Shown here one piece after another: positions 1 through 14,008 of a stretch of DNA of 64,000 nt. This stretch comes from Pocillopora verrucosa (Eukaryota; Cnidaria; Anthozoa; Scleractinia; Pocilloporidae). A program made the translations under genes and the position numbers. Each line of letters begins with the position of its first letter. Positions within the stretch are counted from its first letter, which is position 1. The notes beneath the pieces were generated by a model. The model did not search any database, was not told the origin of the DNA, and worked only from the letters and a program-made list of their open reading frames with translations. Location of the stretch: positions 11,124,041 to 11,188,040 of the forward strand of contig NC_089322.1 of NCBI RefSeq assembly GCF_036669915.1. The letters are read 5' to 3'.

Positions 1-591
1 TGTTTTTCTGGTTTCTTGTTTGTTTGTTTATTTGTTTGTTTGTTTGTTTGTTTGTTTGTTTGTCCTTGTTCTTGTTCTTTTTTTTTTTTTTTTTTTTGCC
101 AAGTAAGGAACAAGAAAAGACAGCGGCAATGAATTGTAACGTCGGTACAAATTATACGAACGGCTAAAAGCGCAAAATGGTGACCTTTATGTTTGTCTAG
201 TTCGAGCAAACTCGCGGAAAACGCATCAAAACAGTTGACCTCCGTCGCTGCTCACTTTCTGTCAAATTTTTGTCGCCAATCAAACCGAGAGTCGATCGCT
301 CGAATGTTCTGACAAGATATCTTTTTTTCTACGTCGACATTTTTCCGCAGAGGCGGGTCACCTTTGGAGACGTGGTCATTGATTTTCTCTGTTGCTTCAT
401 GACAATAATGCGAGTTTTTCGCTCACGTAACAAAAACCAAGAAAATGAAACAACAACCACAACAAAACGAAACGGAACACACACAGAAAAATTAAAGACG
501 TGTAAAAGGAGATGGGCTGCTCATTGACCTTTAGGTTAGTGGTGGCTCCTAAAGGAGCCGTTAGTGTTTGTTTGATGACCAAGCGACTGTA
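1..591. repeat. H2B-H3 spacer of the histone repeat (left part cut by window edge)
   Basis: Non-coding spacer preceding the first H3. It opens inside a GTTT microsatellite (about 13-62), runs into a T tract (about 79-97), then a unique stretch repeated in all later units. The H3 stem-loop lies at 544-559. Short ORFs here are not conserved as proteins because they shift frame between units, so I see no gene. Confidence 0.85.
544..559 (-). terminator. Histone 3' stem-loop of H3, unit 1
   Basis: On the minus strand this reads GGCTCCTTTAGGAGCC: a 6-bp stem with a TTTA loop, followed by ACCAC. It is the metazoan replication-dependent histone mRNA 3' end signal, bound by SLBP, and replaces a poly(A) tail. 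It lies 32 bases past the H3 stop codon. Confidence 0.95.
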
Positions 592-1862
<1,271 letters not shown>

Positions 1863-1894
1863 AGAATCACGGAAACCTCAGAGAACTGATAAAC

Positions 1895-1910
1895 GGCTCC
1901 TTTAGGAGCC
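1895..1910 (+). terminator. Histone 3' stem-loop of H4, unit 1
   Basis: Perfect 16-base palindrome, 32 bases past the H4 stop. A GAAAG purine stretch about 13 bases downstream could be the U7 snRNA-binding histone downstream element. Confidence 0.94.
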
Positions 1911-3089
1911 ACCACCTCATGCGAAAGTCGTGATCAGCCACAGTGATGGTCAAACCCTGTGTTTGAACAACGAGTCAAAGGGCGATATTATTCTGCTCTC
2001 AACGTTTCTCCTAGTCCTTGTGTTAGCGTTAATGCAGTGTAAAATAGTCTCTCGTTCCAACAGGGAACTGGGATGGAGGAAATAGGAAATAGGAAATAGG
2101 AAATAGGAAATTGGAGTTTCAAAAGCCACGCAAGCTGGGTTCAGCGAACGTTCTACTCAAATTCTATTACGTTTCCACGCAATGGAACCACGCGTGATCG
2201 CGTTCACTCAACGTTTCTCCTAGTCCTTGTGTTAGCGTTAATGCAGTGTAAAATAGTCTCTCGTTCCAACAGGGAACTGGGATGGCAGGAAATAGGAAAT
2301 AGGAAATAGGAAATAGGAAATAGGAAATAGGAAATAGGAAATAGGAAATAGGAAATAGGAAATAGGAAATTGGAGTTTCAAAAGCCATGCAAAGCTGGGT
2401 TCAGCGAACGTTCTACTCAAATTCTATTACGTTTCCACGCAATGGAACCACGCGTGATCGCACCGTTCTCCAAGTACGTTAGTTCTGATCATTATGAGAA
2501 CGCCGACACCACACATTTCGAGTCGCTTGTCTTGCTTTGCAAAATTAGCCCCACCTGGGAAGCAGAAAAGTACCTCGTTCCTTTTTGGAACGGGGATGGC
2601 AAGGAATAGAAAAGATTAAAGCGGATTTGCAACAACCACGCAAACTTGGGATCAGCGATCGTACCATTCAAACTCAAATGCGTTTCTCTGTCTTGATAGG
2701 TAGGAAGGCAGTTTATGCAAGTCGCAAATTCCACGCTCCAACAATTGAAAGAGAGACAGTAGCGGGCTGCAAATGTGTCGAGGCATTTTGCAAATCCAAA
2801 TTACCATCGTCCAACCAAACGAACGAAAACAAAAGTCGCCGGCAATGTTTCCAAAAAAAGCAAAGCTGATTTGAATTGTCTTTCTTGCCTTCTGTTTGAT
2901 TTGACTTGCTTTTTATTTGTTTAACTAGTTCGGGATCAAAAATGCGGAATGTAAGCGATGGACACTAGGTGAACTGAAACGATTTGTTTTGATCGATAAC
3001 AAAGTAAAGACGCGAGCGCTTGTGTGTGCATGTACGAGTGTCAATTGGAGTAAATGGATTTTTCACTGATCACGACTTTTTTCGAGGTT

Positions 3090-3106
3090 TGGGGCTAAAG
3101 GAGCCG
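3090..3106 (-). terminator. Damaged 3' stem-loop of H2A, unit 1
   Basis: The position homologous to the H2A stem-loop reads GGGGCTAAAGGAGCC, about five bases shorter than the other units' GGTGGCTCCTAAAGGAGCC. One arm of the stem is lost, so the hairpin cannot form normally. The H2A reading frame itself is intact. Confidence 0.8.
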
Positions 3107-3125
3107 TTTTGAAAGTTTGATGTTG

Positions 3126-3503
3126 TCAATGGTGCTTCTTCTCGGCCTTCTTGGGTAGCAGCACGGCCTGTATGTTGGGAAGAACACCGCCCTGGGCGAT
3201 CGTTACACCAGCTAGAAGTTTGTTCAATTCCTCGTCGTTTCGGACGGCCAACTGCAGGTGTCTGGGAATGATTCTGGTCTTCTTGTTGTCACGAGCGGCG
3301 TTTCCGGCCAACTCTAGAATTTCAGCACTTAGATACTCGAGCACAGCGGCCAAGTACACGGGAGCACCCGCCCCGACACGCTCTGCATAGTTTCCTTTGC
3401 GAAGGAGTCGGTGGATGCGGCCGACTGGAAACTGAAGACCTGCTCGGCTGGACCTGCTCTTTGCCTTGGTGCCCGACGCTTTTCCTTTCCCTCGGCCGGT
3501 CAT
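3126..3503 (-). CDS. H2A: Histone H2A, unit 1 (intact)
   Basis: Core histone of 125 codons, intronless. It has the histone-fold segment [21 protein letters not shown] and a docking region ending [10 protein letters not shown]. The C-terminus KKAEKKHH lacks the SQ(E/D) motif of H2A.X, and the protein lacks H2A.Z features, so it is replication-dependent canonical H2A. The N-terminus starts TGRGKGKA instead of the usual SGRGK. It is divergent from H2B across 342 bp. Its 3' stem-loop is defective in this unit. Confidence 0.97.
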   Translation of the reverse strand: MTGRGKGKASGTKAKSRSSRAGLQFPVGRIHRLLRKGNYAERVGAGAPVYLAAVLEYLSAEILELAGNAARDNKKTRIIPRHLQLAVRNDEELNKLLAGVTIAQGGVLPNIQAVLLPKKAEKKHH

Positions 3504-3845
3504 TTTAGTTTTCTCTCTCGCAAACTAGCTCGTGCTTGGACACACACTGAAATCCAACGATTTTGTTGTCTAAATTGTGACGCCTTCCGAGTCGTGACGC
3601 CGTACTTATCTCGCGGCTCGCGCGCGCTAACGGATCGAAACCCTCCAATCAAAATAATTCCGCCCTCTGTTGCCTCTCAGTTTTTGTTCCTTTCACAGCT
3701 GTATCTGAGCCAATCGCTTCAAAGAGAATTTTCGTTGGCATACTAATTGATCCTCAACAATGGACCTTAATAGGGAGTAAATTCTCCTGTCTAGTCACTC
3801 ACCTCAGTCTATTTTTGAGAGAAACGGTGATAGATTTCTCTAGAC
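3504..3845. promoter_or_regulatory. Divergent H2A/H2B promoter spacer, unit 1
   Basis: Shared upstream region. A CCAAT box facing H2B lies near 3711-3715, and a second CCAAT lies near 3647 towards H2A. The H2B TATA-like element reads CTTAATAGG here (about 3766-3774), one A shorter than CTTAAATAGG in the other units. Confidence 0.7.
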
Positions 3846-4227
3846 ATGGCACCAAAAGTTCCCGCGGCCGGAAAAGGCGAGAAGAGAGCAGGGCAAGGCT
3901 AAATCAGCCCCGACAGACCCTGGCAAGAAAAAGAAGAGAAGCAAGAGAAAGGAGAGCTATGCGATCTACATCTACAAAGTGTTGAAACAGGTGCACCCCG
4001 ACACCGGTATCTCCAGCAAAGCCATGGGTATCATGAACTCGTTTGTCAACGATGTCTTTGAACGCATCGCGACCGAATCCTCGCGGCTCGCGCACTACAA
4101 CAAGAAGTCCACCATCAGTTCTCGCGAAATCCAGACCGCCATTAGGTTACTGTTACCGGGCGAACTCGCAAAACATGCAGTAAGCGAGGGTACAAAAGCA
4201 GTCACCAAATATACAAGCAGCAAGTGA
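3846..4227 (+). pseudogene. H2B: Histone H2B, unit 1, frameshifted
   Basis: The full H2B sequence is present but is 382 nt long, against 381 in intact units. An extra G in the G run at 3891-3893 shifts the frame after about 15 codons and gives a TAA at 3900-3902. The rest of H2B, including the C-terminal AVTKYTSSK, is undamaged in the other frame from 3979 on. The change sits in a short homopolymer, so a sequencing or consensus error is as likely as real loss of the gene. Confidence 0.85.
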
Positions 4228-4250
4228 ACTGCCCGACCTCACAAACAAAC

Positions 4251-4266
4251 GGCTCCTTTAGGAGCC
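4251..4266 (+). terminator. Histone 3' stem-loop of H2B, unit 1
   Basis: Intact palindrome 23 bases past the H2B stop. ATGAAAG downstream resembles the purine-rich downstream element. Confidence 0.93.
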
Positions 4267-5328
4267 ACCACATATCATGAAAGTAAATGTCCAACATTGT
4301 TGTTCTTTGTGATAAGAATACATGAAAGTCATATATTGTTCATATGTTGTTCTTTCTTTTTTCTTTCTTTCTTTTTCTTTCTTTCTTTCTTTTTCTTTTT
4401 TTTTTCTTTCTTTCTTTCTTTCTTTCTTTCTTTTTTTTTTTTCTTTCTTTTTTCTTTTTCGAGTCTCTGATTTTTATTCAGTCAAACTCAGTTTCAGTGA
4501 ACATGTTTTGCTGGTGCGAATGAGTTATTAATCTAGTACAAAAGGCAGGTGCATGGGGCGTATCCGTTGGTAATAAATAACTTGCTTTGCCAAGTAAGGA
4601 ACATGAAAAGGTAACAACATTGAATTAAAAGTCGGAACAATTACGAACGACTGAAAGCGCGCAATGGTGCCCTCTATGTTTGTCTGGTACAAACAAACAC
4701 ACGCTGTTACCGAACGGTAATAACGTAGAGATTGAGGTAATTGCGCCTGCTTAAAAAGAGAGGCTGTTCCGCTGTTTTTTTTCTGGTTTTGTTTGTTTGT
4801 TTTTGTTTTTTTTGTTTGTTTGTTTGTTTGTTTTTGTCCTTGTTCTTGTTCTTGTTCTTTTTTTTTTTTTTTTTTTTTGCCAAGTAAGGAACAAGAAAAG
4901 ACAGCGGGCAATGAATTGTAACGTCGGTACAAATTATACGAACGGCTAAAAGCGCAAAATGGTGACCTTTATGTTTGTCTAGTTCGAGCAAACTCGCGGA
5001 AAACGCATCAAAACAGTTGACCTCCGTCGCTGCTCACTTTCTGTCAAATTTTTGTCGCCAATCAAACCGAGAGTCGATCGCTCGAATGTTCTGACAAGAT
5101 ATCTTTTTTTCTACGTCGACATTTTTCCGCAGAGGCGGGTCACCTTTGGAGACGTGGTCATTGATTTTCTCTGTTGCTTCATGACAACAATAATGCGAGT
5201 TTTTCGCTCACGTAACAAAAACCAAGAAAATGAAACAACAACCACAACAAAACGAAACGGAACACACACAGAAAAATTAAAGACGTGTAAAAGGAGATGG
5301 GCTGCTCATTGACCTTTAGGTTAGTGGT

Positions 5329-5344
5329 GGCTCCTAAAGGAGCC
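5329..5344 (-). terminator. Histone 3' stem-loop of H3, unit 2
   Basis: Intact 6-bp stem and 4-base loop beyond the H3 stop, same spacing as in unit 1. Confidence 0.95.
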
Positions 5345-5376
5345 GTTAGTGTTTGTTTGATGACCAAGCGACTGTA

Positions 5377-6646
<1,270 letters not shown>

Positions 6647-6678
6647 AGAATCACGGAAACCTCAGAGAACTGATAAAC

Positions 6679-6694
6679 GGCTCCTTTAGGAGCC
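6679..6694 (+). terminator. Histone 3' stem-loop of H4, unit 2
   Basis: Intact palindrome 32 bases past the H4 stop. Confidence 0.94.
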
Positions 6695-7873
6695 ACCACC
6701 TCATGCGAAGTCGTGATCAGCCACAGTGATGGTCAAACCCTGTGTTTGAACAACGAGTCAAAGGGCGATATTATTCTGCTCTCAACGTTTCTCCTAGTCC
6801 TTGTGTTAGCGTTAATGCAGTGTAAAATAGTCTCTCGTTCCAACAGGGAACTGGGATGGCAGGAAATAGGAAATAGGAAATAGGAAATAGGAAATTGGAG
6901 TTTCAAAAGCCACGCAAAGCTGGGTTCAGCGAACGTTCTACTCAAATTCTATTACGTTTCCGCAATGGAACCACGCGTGATCGCGTTCACTCAACGTTTC
7001 TCCTAGTCCTTGTGTTAGCGTTAATGCAGTGTAAAATAGTCTCTCGTTCCAACAGGGAACTGGGATGGCAGGAAATAGGAAATAGGAAATAGGAAATAGG
7101 AAATAGGAAATAGGAAATAGGAAATAGGAAATAGGAAATAGGAAATAAAAATGGAGTTTCAAAAGCCATGCAAAGCTGGGTTCAGCGAACGTTCTACTCA
7201 AATTCTATTACGTTTCCACGCAATGGACCACGCGTGATCGCACCGTTCTCCAAGTACGTTAGTTCTGATCATTATGAGAACGCCGACACCACACATTTCG
7301 AGTCGCTTGTCTTGCTTTGCAAAATTAGCCCCACCTGGGAAGCAGAAAAGTACCTCGTTCCTTTTTGAACGGGGATGGCAAGGAATAGAAAAGATTAAAG
7401 CGGATTTGCAACAACCACGCAAACTTGGGATCAGCGATCGTACCATTCAAACTCAAATGCGTTTCTCTGTCTTGATAGGTAGGAAGGCAGTTTATGCAAG
7501 TCGCAAATTCCACGCTCCAACAATTGAAAGAGAGAGACAGTAGCGGGCTGCAAATGTGTCGAGGCATTTTGCAAATCCAAATTACCATCGTCCAACCAAA
7601 CGAACGAAAACAAAGTCGCCGGCAATGTTTCCAAAAAAAGCAAAGCTGATTTGAATTGTCTTTCTTGCCTTCTGTTTGATTTGACTTGCTTTTTATTTGT
7701 TTAACTAGTTCGGGATCAAAAATGCGGAATGTAAGCGATGGACACTAGGTGAACTGAAACGATTTGTTTTGATCGATAACAAAGTAAAGACGCGAGCGCT
7801 TGTGTGTGCATGTACGAGTGTCAATTGGAGTAAATGGATTTTTCACTGATCACGACTTTTTTCGAGGTTTGGT

Positions 7874-7889
7874 GGCTCCTAAAGGAGCC
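7874..7889 (-). terminator. Histone 3' stem-loop of H2A, unit 2
   Basis: Intact palindrome. This is the reference form for the H2A signal that is broken in unit 1. Confidence 0.94.
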
Positions 7890-7908
7890 GTTTTGAAGTT
7901 TGATGTTG

Positions 7909-8286
7909 TCAATGGTGCTTCTTCTCGGCCTTCTTGGGTAGCAGCACGGCCTGTATGTTGGGAAGAACACCGCCCTGGGCGATCGTTACACCAGCTAGAA
8001 GTTTGTTCAATTCCTCGTCGTTTCGGACGGCCAACTGCAGGTGTCTGGGAATGATTCTGGTCTTCTTGTTGTCACGAGCGGCGTTTCCGGCCAACTCTAG
8101 AATTTCAGCACTTAGATACTCGAGCACAGCGGCCAAGTACACGGGAGCACCCGCCCCGACACGCTCTGCATAGTTTCCTTTGCGAAGGAGTCGGTGGATG
8201 CGGCCGACTGGAAACTGAAGACCTGCTCGGCTGGACCTGCTCTTTGCCTTGGTGCCCGACGCTTTTCCTTTCCCTCGGCCGGTCAT
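7909..8286 (-). CDS. H2A: Histone H2A, unit 2 (intact)
   Basis: 125 codons, protein identical to unit 1 H2A. Unlike unit 1, it is followed by an intact 3' stem-loop, so both its reading frame and its mRNA end signal look functional. It is divergent from a frameshifted H2B. Confidence 0.97.
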   Translation of the reverse strand: MTGRGKGKASGTKAKSRSSRAGLQFPVGRIHRLLRKGNYAERVGAGAPVYLAAVLEYLSAEILELAGNAARDNKKTRIIPRHLQLAVRNDEELNKLLAGVTIAQGGVLPNIQAVLLPKKAEKKHH

Positions 8287-8630
8287 TTTAGTTTTCTCTC
8301 TCGCAAACTAGCTCGTGCTTGGACACACACTGAAATCCAACGATTTTGTTGTCTAAATTGTGACGCCTTCCGAGTCGTGACGCCGTACTTATCTCGCGGC
8401 TCGCGCGCGCTAACGGATCGAAACCCTCCAATCAAAATAATTCCGCCCTCTGTTGCCCTCTCAGTCTTTTGTTCCTTTCACAGCTGTATCTGAGCCAATC
8501 GCTTCAAAGAGAATTTTCGTTGGCATACTAATTGATCCTCAACAATGGACCTTAAATAGGGAGTAAATTCTCCTGTCTAGTCACTCACCTCAGTCTATTT
8601 TTGAGAGAACGGTGATAGATTTCTCTAGAC
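8287..8630. promoter_or_regulatory. Divergent H2A/H2B promoter spacer, unit 2
   Basis: The CCAAT box is at 8495-8499 and the TTAAATA TATA-like box at 8552-8558, 73 bases upstream of the H2B ATG. A further CCAAT nearer H2A sits in the segment CTCCAATCAAAATAATTCCG. Confidence 0.75.
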
Positions 8631-9015
8631 ATGGCACCAAAAGTTCCCGCGGCCGGAAAAAGGCGAGAAGAGAGCAGCAGGCAAGGCTAAATCAGCCCCG
8701 ACAGACCCTGGCAAGAAAAAGAAGAGAAGCAAGAGAAAGGAGAGCTATGCGATCTACATCTACAAAGTGTTGAAACAGGTGCACCCCGACACCGGTATCT
8801 CCAGCAAAGCCATGGGTATCATGAACTCGTTTGTCAACGATGTCTTTGAACGCATCGCGACCGAATCCTCGCGGCTCGCGCACTACAACAAGAAGTCCAC
8901 CATCAGTTCTCGCGAAATCCAGACCGCCATTAGGTTACTGTTACCGGGCGAACTCGCAAAACATGCAGTAAGCGAGGGTACAAAAGCAGTCACCAAATAT
9001 ACAAGCAGCAAGTGA
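8631..9015 (+). pseudogene. H2B: Histone H2B, unit 2, frameshifted
   Basis: 385 nt instead of 381. One extra A in the run after GCCGG (about 8656-8661) and an extra CAG (about 8675-8680) shift the frame within the N-terminal tail and produce TAA at 8688-8690. The downstream H2B fold and C-terminus are undamaged in another frame. The lesion differs from that in unit 1, so it is not a shared ancestral change. Confidence 0.85.
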
Positions 9016-9038
9016 ACTGCCCGACCTCACAAACAAAC

Positions 9039-9054
9039 GGCTCCTTTAGGAGCC
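9039..9054 (+). terminator. Histone 3' stem-loop of H2B, unit 2
   Basis: Intact palindrome 23 bases past the H2B stop, although the reading frame before it is broken. Confidence 0.93.
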
Positions 9055-9138
9055 ACCACATATCATGAAAGTAAATGTCCAACATTGTTGTTCTTTGTGA
9101 TAAGAATACATGAAAGTCATATATTGTTCATATGTTGT

Positions 9139-9182
<44 letters not shown>

Positions 9183-9185
9183 TTT

Positions 9186-9237
<52 letters not shown>

Positions 9238-10132
9238 TTTTTTTTTTTTTTCTTTCGAGTCTCTGATTTTTTCAGTCAAACTCAGTTTCAGTGAACATGT
9301 TTTGCTGGTGCGAATGAGTTATTAATCTAGTACAAAAGGCAGGTGCATGGGGCGTATCCGTTGGTAATAAATAACTTGCTTTGCCAAGTAAGGAACATGA
9401 AAAGGTAACAACATTGAATTAAAAGTCGGAACCAATTATACGAACGACTGAAAGCGCAATTGGTGCCCTCTATGTTTGTCTGGTACAAACAAACACACGC
9501 TGTTACCGAACGGTAATAACGTAGAGATTGAGGTAATTGCGCCTGCTTAAAAAGAGGCTGTTCCTGCGCTTGTTTGTTTTTCTGGTTTCTTGTTTGTTTG
9601 TTTATTTGTTTGTTTGTTTGTTTGTTGTTTGTTTGTCCTTGTTCTTGTTCTTGTTCTTTTTTTTTTTTTTTTTTTTTTTTTTGTAAGGAACAAGAAAAGA
9701 CAGCGGCAATGAATTGTAACGTCGGTACAAATTATACGAACGGCTAAAAGCGCAAAATGGTGACCTTTATGTTTGTCTAGTTCGAGCAAACTCGCGGAAA
9801 ACGCATCAAAACAGTTGACCTCCGTCGCTGCTCACTTTCTGTCAAATTTTTGTCGCCAATCAAACCGAGAGTCGATCGCTCGAATGTTCTGACTGACAAG
9901 ATATCTTTTTTTCTACGTCGACATTTTTCCGCAGAGGCGGGTCACCTTTGGAGACGTGGTCATTGATTTTCTCTGTTGCTTCATGACAATAATGCGAGTT
10001 TTTCGCTCACGTAACAAAAACCAAGAAAATGAAACAACAACCACAACAAAACGAAACGAAACGGAACACACACAGAAAAATTAAAGACGTGTAAAAGGAG
10101 ATGGGCTGCTCATTGACCTTTAGGTTAGTGGT

Positions 10133-10148
10133 GGCTCCTAAAGGAGCC
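10133..10148 (-). terminator. Histone 3' stem-loop of H3, unit 3
   Basis: Intact palindrome 32 bases beyond the H3 stop. Confidence 0.95.
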
Positions 10149-10180
10149 GTTAGTGTTTGTTTGATGACCAAGCGACTGTA

Positions 10181-11533
<1,353 letters not shown>

Positions 11534-12679
11534 TGATGGTCAAACCCTGTGTTTGAACAACGAGTCAAAGGGCGATATTATTCTGCTCTCAACGTTTCTC
11601 CTAGTCCTTGTGTTAGCGTTAATGCAGTGTAAAAAATAGTCTCTCGTTCCAACAGGGAACTGGGATGGCAGGAAATAGGAAATAGGAAATAGGAAATAGG
11701 AAATTGGAGTTTCAAAAGCCACGCAAAGCTGGGTTCAGCGAACGTTCTACTCAAATTCTATTACGTTTCCACGCAATGGAACCACGCGTGATCGCGTTCA
11801 CTCAACGTTTCTCCTAGTCCTTGTGTTAGCGTTAATGCAGTGTAAAATAGTCTCTCGTTCCAACAGGGAACTGGGATGGCAGGAAATAGGAAATAGGAAA
11901 TAGGAAATAGGAAATAGGAAATAGGAAATAGGAAATAGGAAATAGGAAATAGGAAATTGGAGTTTCAAAAGCCATGCAAAGCTGGGTTCAGCGAACGTTC
12001 TACTCAAATTCTATTACGTTTCCACGCAATGGAACCACGCGTGATCGCACCGTTCTCCAAGTACGTTAGTTCTGATCATTATGAGAACGCCGACACCACA
12101 CATTTCGAGTCGCTTGTCTTGCTTTGCAAAATTAGCCCCACCTGGGAAGCAGAAAAGTACCTCGTTCCTTTTTGGAACGGGGATGGCAAGGAATAGAAAA
12201 GATTAAAGCGGATTTGCAACAACCACGCAAACTTGGGATCAGCGATCGTACCATTCAAACTCAAATGCGTTTCTCTGTCTTGATAGGTAGGAAGGCAGTT
12301 TATGCAAGTCGCAAATTCCACGCTCCAACAATTGAAAGAGAGACAGTAGCGGGCTGCAAATGTGTCGAGGCATTTTGCAAATCCAAATTACCATCGTCCA
12401 ACCAAACGAACGAAAACAAAGTCGCCGGCAATGTTTCCAAAAAAAGCAAAGCTGATTTGAATTGTCTTTCTTGCCTTCTGTTTGATTTGACTTTTTTTTT
12501 TTGTTTAACTAGTTCGGGATCAAAAATGCGGAATGTAAGCGATGGACACTAGGTGAACTGAAACGATTTGTTTTGATCGATAACAAAGTAAAGACGCGAG
12601 CGCTTGTGTGTGCATGTACGAGTGTCAATTGGAGTAAATGGATTTTTCACTGATCACGACTTTTTTTTTCGAGGTTTGG

Positions 12680-12695
12680 GGCTCCTAAAGGAGCC
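12680..12695 (-). terminator. Histone 3' stem-loop of H2A, unit 3
   Basis: Stem intact. The base before it is G rather than T, through loss of one base in GGTGGCTCC. Confidence 0.9.
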
Positions 12696-12714
12696 GTTTT
12701 GAAGTTTGATGTTG

Positions 12715-13087
12715 TCAATGGTGCTTCTTCTCGGCCTTCTTGGGTAGCAGCACGGCCTGTATGTTGGGAAGAACACCGCCCTGGGCGATCGTTACACCAG
12801 CTAGATTGTTCAATTCCTCGTCGTTTCGGACGGCCAACTGCAGGTGTCTGGGAATGATTCTGGTCTTTTGTGTCACGAGCGGCGTTTCCGGCCAACTCTA
12901 GAATTTCAGCACTTAGATACTCGAGCACAGCGGCCAAGTACACGGGAGCACCCGCCCCGACACGCTCTGCATAGTTTCCTTTGCGAAGGAGTCGGTGGAT
13001 GCGGCCGACTGGAAACTGAAGACCTGCTCGGCTGGACCTGCTCTTTGCCTTGGTGCCCGACGCTTTTCCTTTCCCTCGGCCGGTCAT
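12715..13087 (-). pseudogene. H2A: Histone H2A, unit 3, frameshifted
   Basis: 373 nt instead of 378. Two bases are missing in the segment near 12866-12872 (TCTTTTGTGTCACG against TCTTCTTGTTGTCACG), breaking the frame after AGNAARD. A further three bases are missing near 12805. The shifted frame reads past the normal stop to 12647, giving 146 codons with a non-histone end. The docking domain is therefore lost as written. Confidence 0.87.
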
Positions 13088-13429
13088 TTTAGTTTTCTCT
13101 CTCGCAAACTAGCTCGTGCTTGGACACACACTGAAATCCAACGATTTTGTTGTCTAAATTGTGACGCCTTCCGAGTCGTGACGCCGTACTTATCTCGCGG
13201 CTCGCGCGCGCTAACGGATCGAAACCCTCCAATCAAAATAATTCCGCCCTCTGTTGCCTCTCAGTCTTTTGTTCCTTTCACAGCTGTATCTGAGCCAATC
13301 GCTTCAAAGAGAATTTTCGTTGGCATACTAATTGATCCTCAACAATGGACCTTAAATAGGGAGTAAATTCTCCTGTCTAGTCACTCACCTCAGTCTATTT
13401 TTGAGAGAACGGTGATAGATTCTCTAGAC
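13088..13429. promoter_or_regulatory. Divergent H2A/H2B promoter spacer, unit 3
   Basis: CCAAT and CTTAAATAGG elements as in unit 2. The H2B leader has one T fewer before the ATG than the other units. Confidence 0.72.
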
Positions 13430-13810
13430 ATGGCACCAAAAGTTCCCGCGGCCGGAAAAGGCGAGAAGAGAGCAGGCAAGGCTAAATCAGCCCCGACAGA
13501 CCCTGGCAAGAAAAAGAAGAGAAGCAAGAGAAAGGAGAGCTATGCGATCTACATCTACAAAGTGTTGAAACAGGTGCACCCCGACACCGGTATCTCCAGC
13601 AAAGCCATGGGTATCATGAACTCGTTTGTCAACGATGTCTTTGAACGCATCGCGACCGAATCCTCGCGGCTCGCGCACTACAACAAGAAGTCCACCATCA
13701 GTTCTCGCGAAATCCAGACCGCCATTAGGTTACTGTTACCGGGCGAACTCGCAAAACATGCAGTAAGCGAGGGTACAAAAGCAGTCACCAAATATACAAG
13801 CAGCAAGTGA
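13430..13810 (+). CDS. H2B: Histone H2B, unit 3 (intact)
   Basis: Core histone of 126 codons, intronless. It has a basic tail [19 protein letters not shown] with a KKKKRSKRK block, the histone fold starting at [20 protein letters not shown], and the C-terminal helix ending AVTKYTSSK, including the lysine normally ubiquitinated. It is the first H2B in the window with an open frame. The ATG before APK is chosen because the in-frame extension upstream has no ATG. Confidence 0.97.
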   Translation: MAPKVPAAGKGEKRAGKAKSAPTDPGKKKKRSKRKESYAIYIYKVLKQVHPDTGISSKAMGIMNSFVNDVFERIATESSRLAHYNKKSTISSREIQTAIRLLLPGELAKHAVSEGTKAVTKYTSSK

Positions 13811-13833
13811 ACTGCCCGACCTCACAAACAAAC

Positions 13834-13849
13834 GGCTCCTTTAGGAGCC
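13834..13849 (+). terminator. Histone 3' stem-loop of H2B, unit 3
   Basis: Intact palindrome 23 bases after the H2B stop. Confidence 0.94.
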
Positions 13850-13956
13850 ACCACATATCATGAAAGTAAATGTCCAACATTGTTGTTCTTTGTGATAAGA
13901 ATACATGAAAGTCATATATTGTTCATATGTTGTTCTTTCTTTCTTTCTTTCTTTCT

Positions 13957-14008
<52 letters not shown>

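Larger units (their letters stand above)
1863..3125. repeat. H4-H2A spacer with internal tandem duplication, unit 1
   Basis: This 1.26-kb non-coding spacer holds two close copies of a block of about 205-255 bp, starting near 1998 and 2207. Each contains the hairpin GTTCC-AACAG-GGAAC, then a GGAAATA array (short at 2076-2111, long at 2287-2372), then a shared flank ending CGCGTGATCG. A third, much diverged copy follows at about 2545-2690, where the hairpin reads CGTTCC-TTTTT-GGAACG. The remainder, to the H2A stem-loop, is unique within the unit. Confidence 0.8.
4228..5376. repeat. H2B-H3 spacer between units 1 and 2
   Basis: Convergent 3' spacer. It holds a TTTC/T-rich microsatellite at about 4350-4458, a GTTT array at about 4787-4836, and a T tract at about 4859-4878, followed by about 450 bp of unique sequence repeated once per unit. 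Poly-Phe and poly-Lys ORFs across it are microsatellite artefacts. No gene seen. Confidence 0.85.
6647..7908. repeat. H4-H2A spacer with internal tandem duplication, unit 2
   Basis: Same organisation as unit 1. GGAAATA arrays lie at about 6862-6895 (short) and 7072-7147 (long). The diverged third block has lost one G from its hairpin here (GTTCCTTTTTGAACG), so array length and hairpin integrity differ between units while the flanks stay nearly identical. Confidence 0.8.
9016..10180. repeat. H2B-H3 spacer between units 2 and 3
   Basis: Convergent spacer with a TTTC array at about 9137-9255 (the longest and purest of the window), a GTTT array at about 9590-9635, and a T tract at about 9657-9682. 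The rest matches the spacer of unit 1. No gene seen. Confidence 0.85.

Noticed and set aside
270-527. 85-codon ORF in the H2B-H3 spacer
   Set aside because: It is conserved only because the whole spacer is. Unit 4 has a different C-terminus through an indel, and it has no ATG start.
2287-2372. GGAAATA arrays as a possible CRISPR-like repeat
   Set aside because: Seven-base direct tandem repeats without spacers in a eukaryotic sequence; simple minisatellite.
2167-2388. ORFs with FPISYFL repeats in the H4-H2A spacer
   Set aside because: They translate the GGAAATA heptamer array. The repeats appear in several frames and differ between units.
3151-3390. 79-codon plus-strand ORF opposite H2A and similar ones in other units
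   Set aside because: Shadow of H2A codon usage; no recognisable protein features.
4322-4531. Phe/Ser-rich ORFs across the TTTC array
   Set aside because: They translate a microsatellite, and length and frame change in each unit.
13412-13810. Six-residue N-terminal extension of H2B in unit 3
   Set aside because: The extra start is GTG and arises from loss of one T in the leader; the conserved ATG at 13430 is used.
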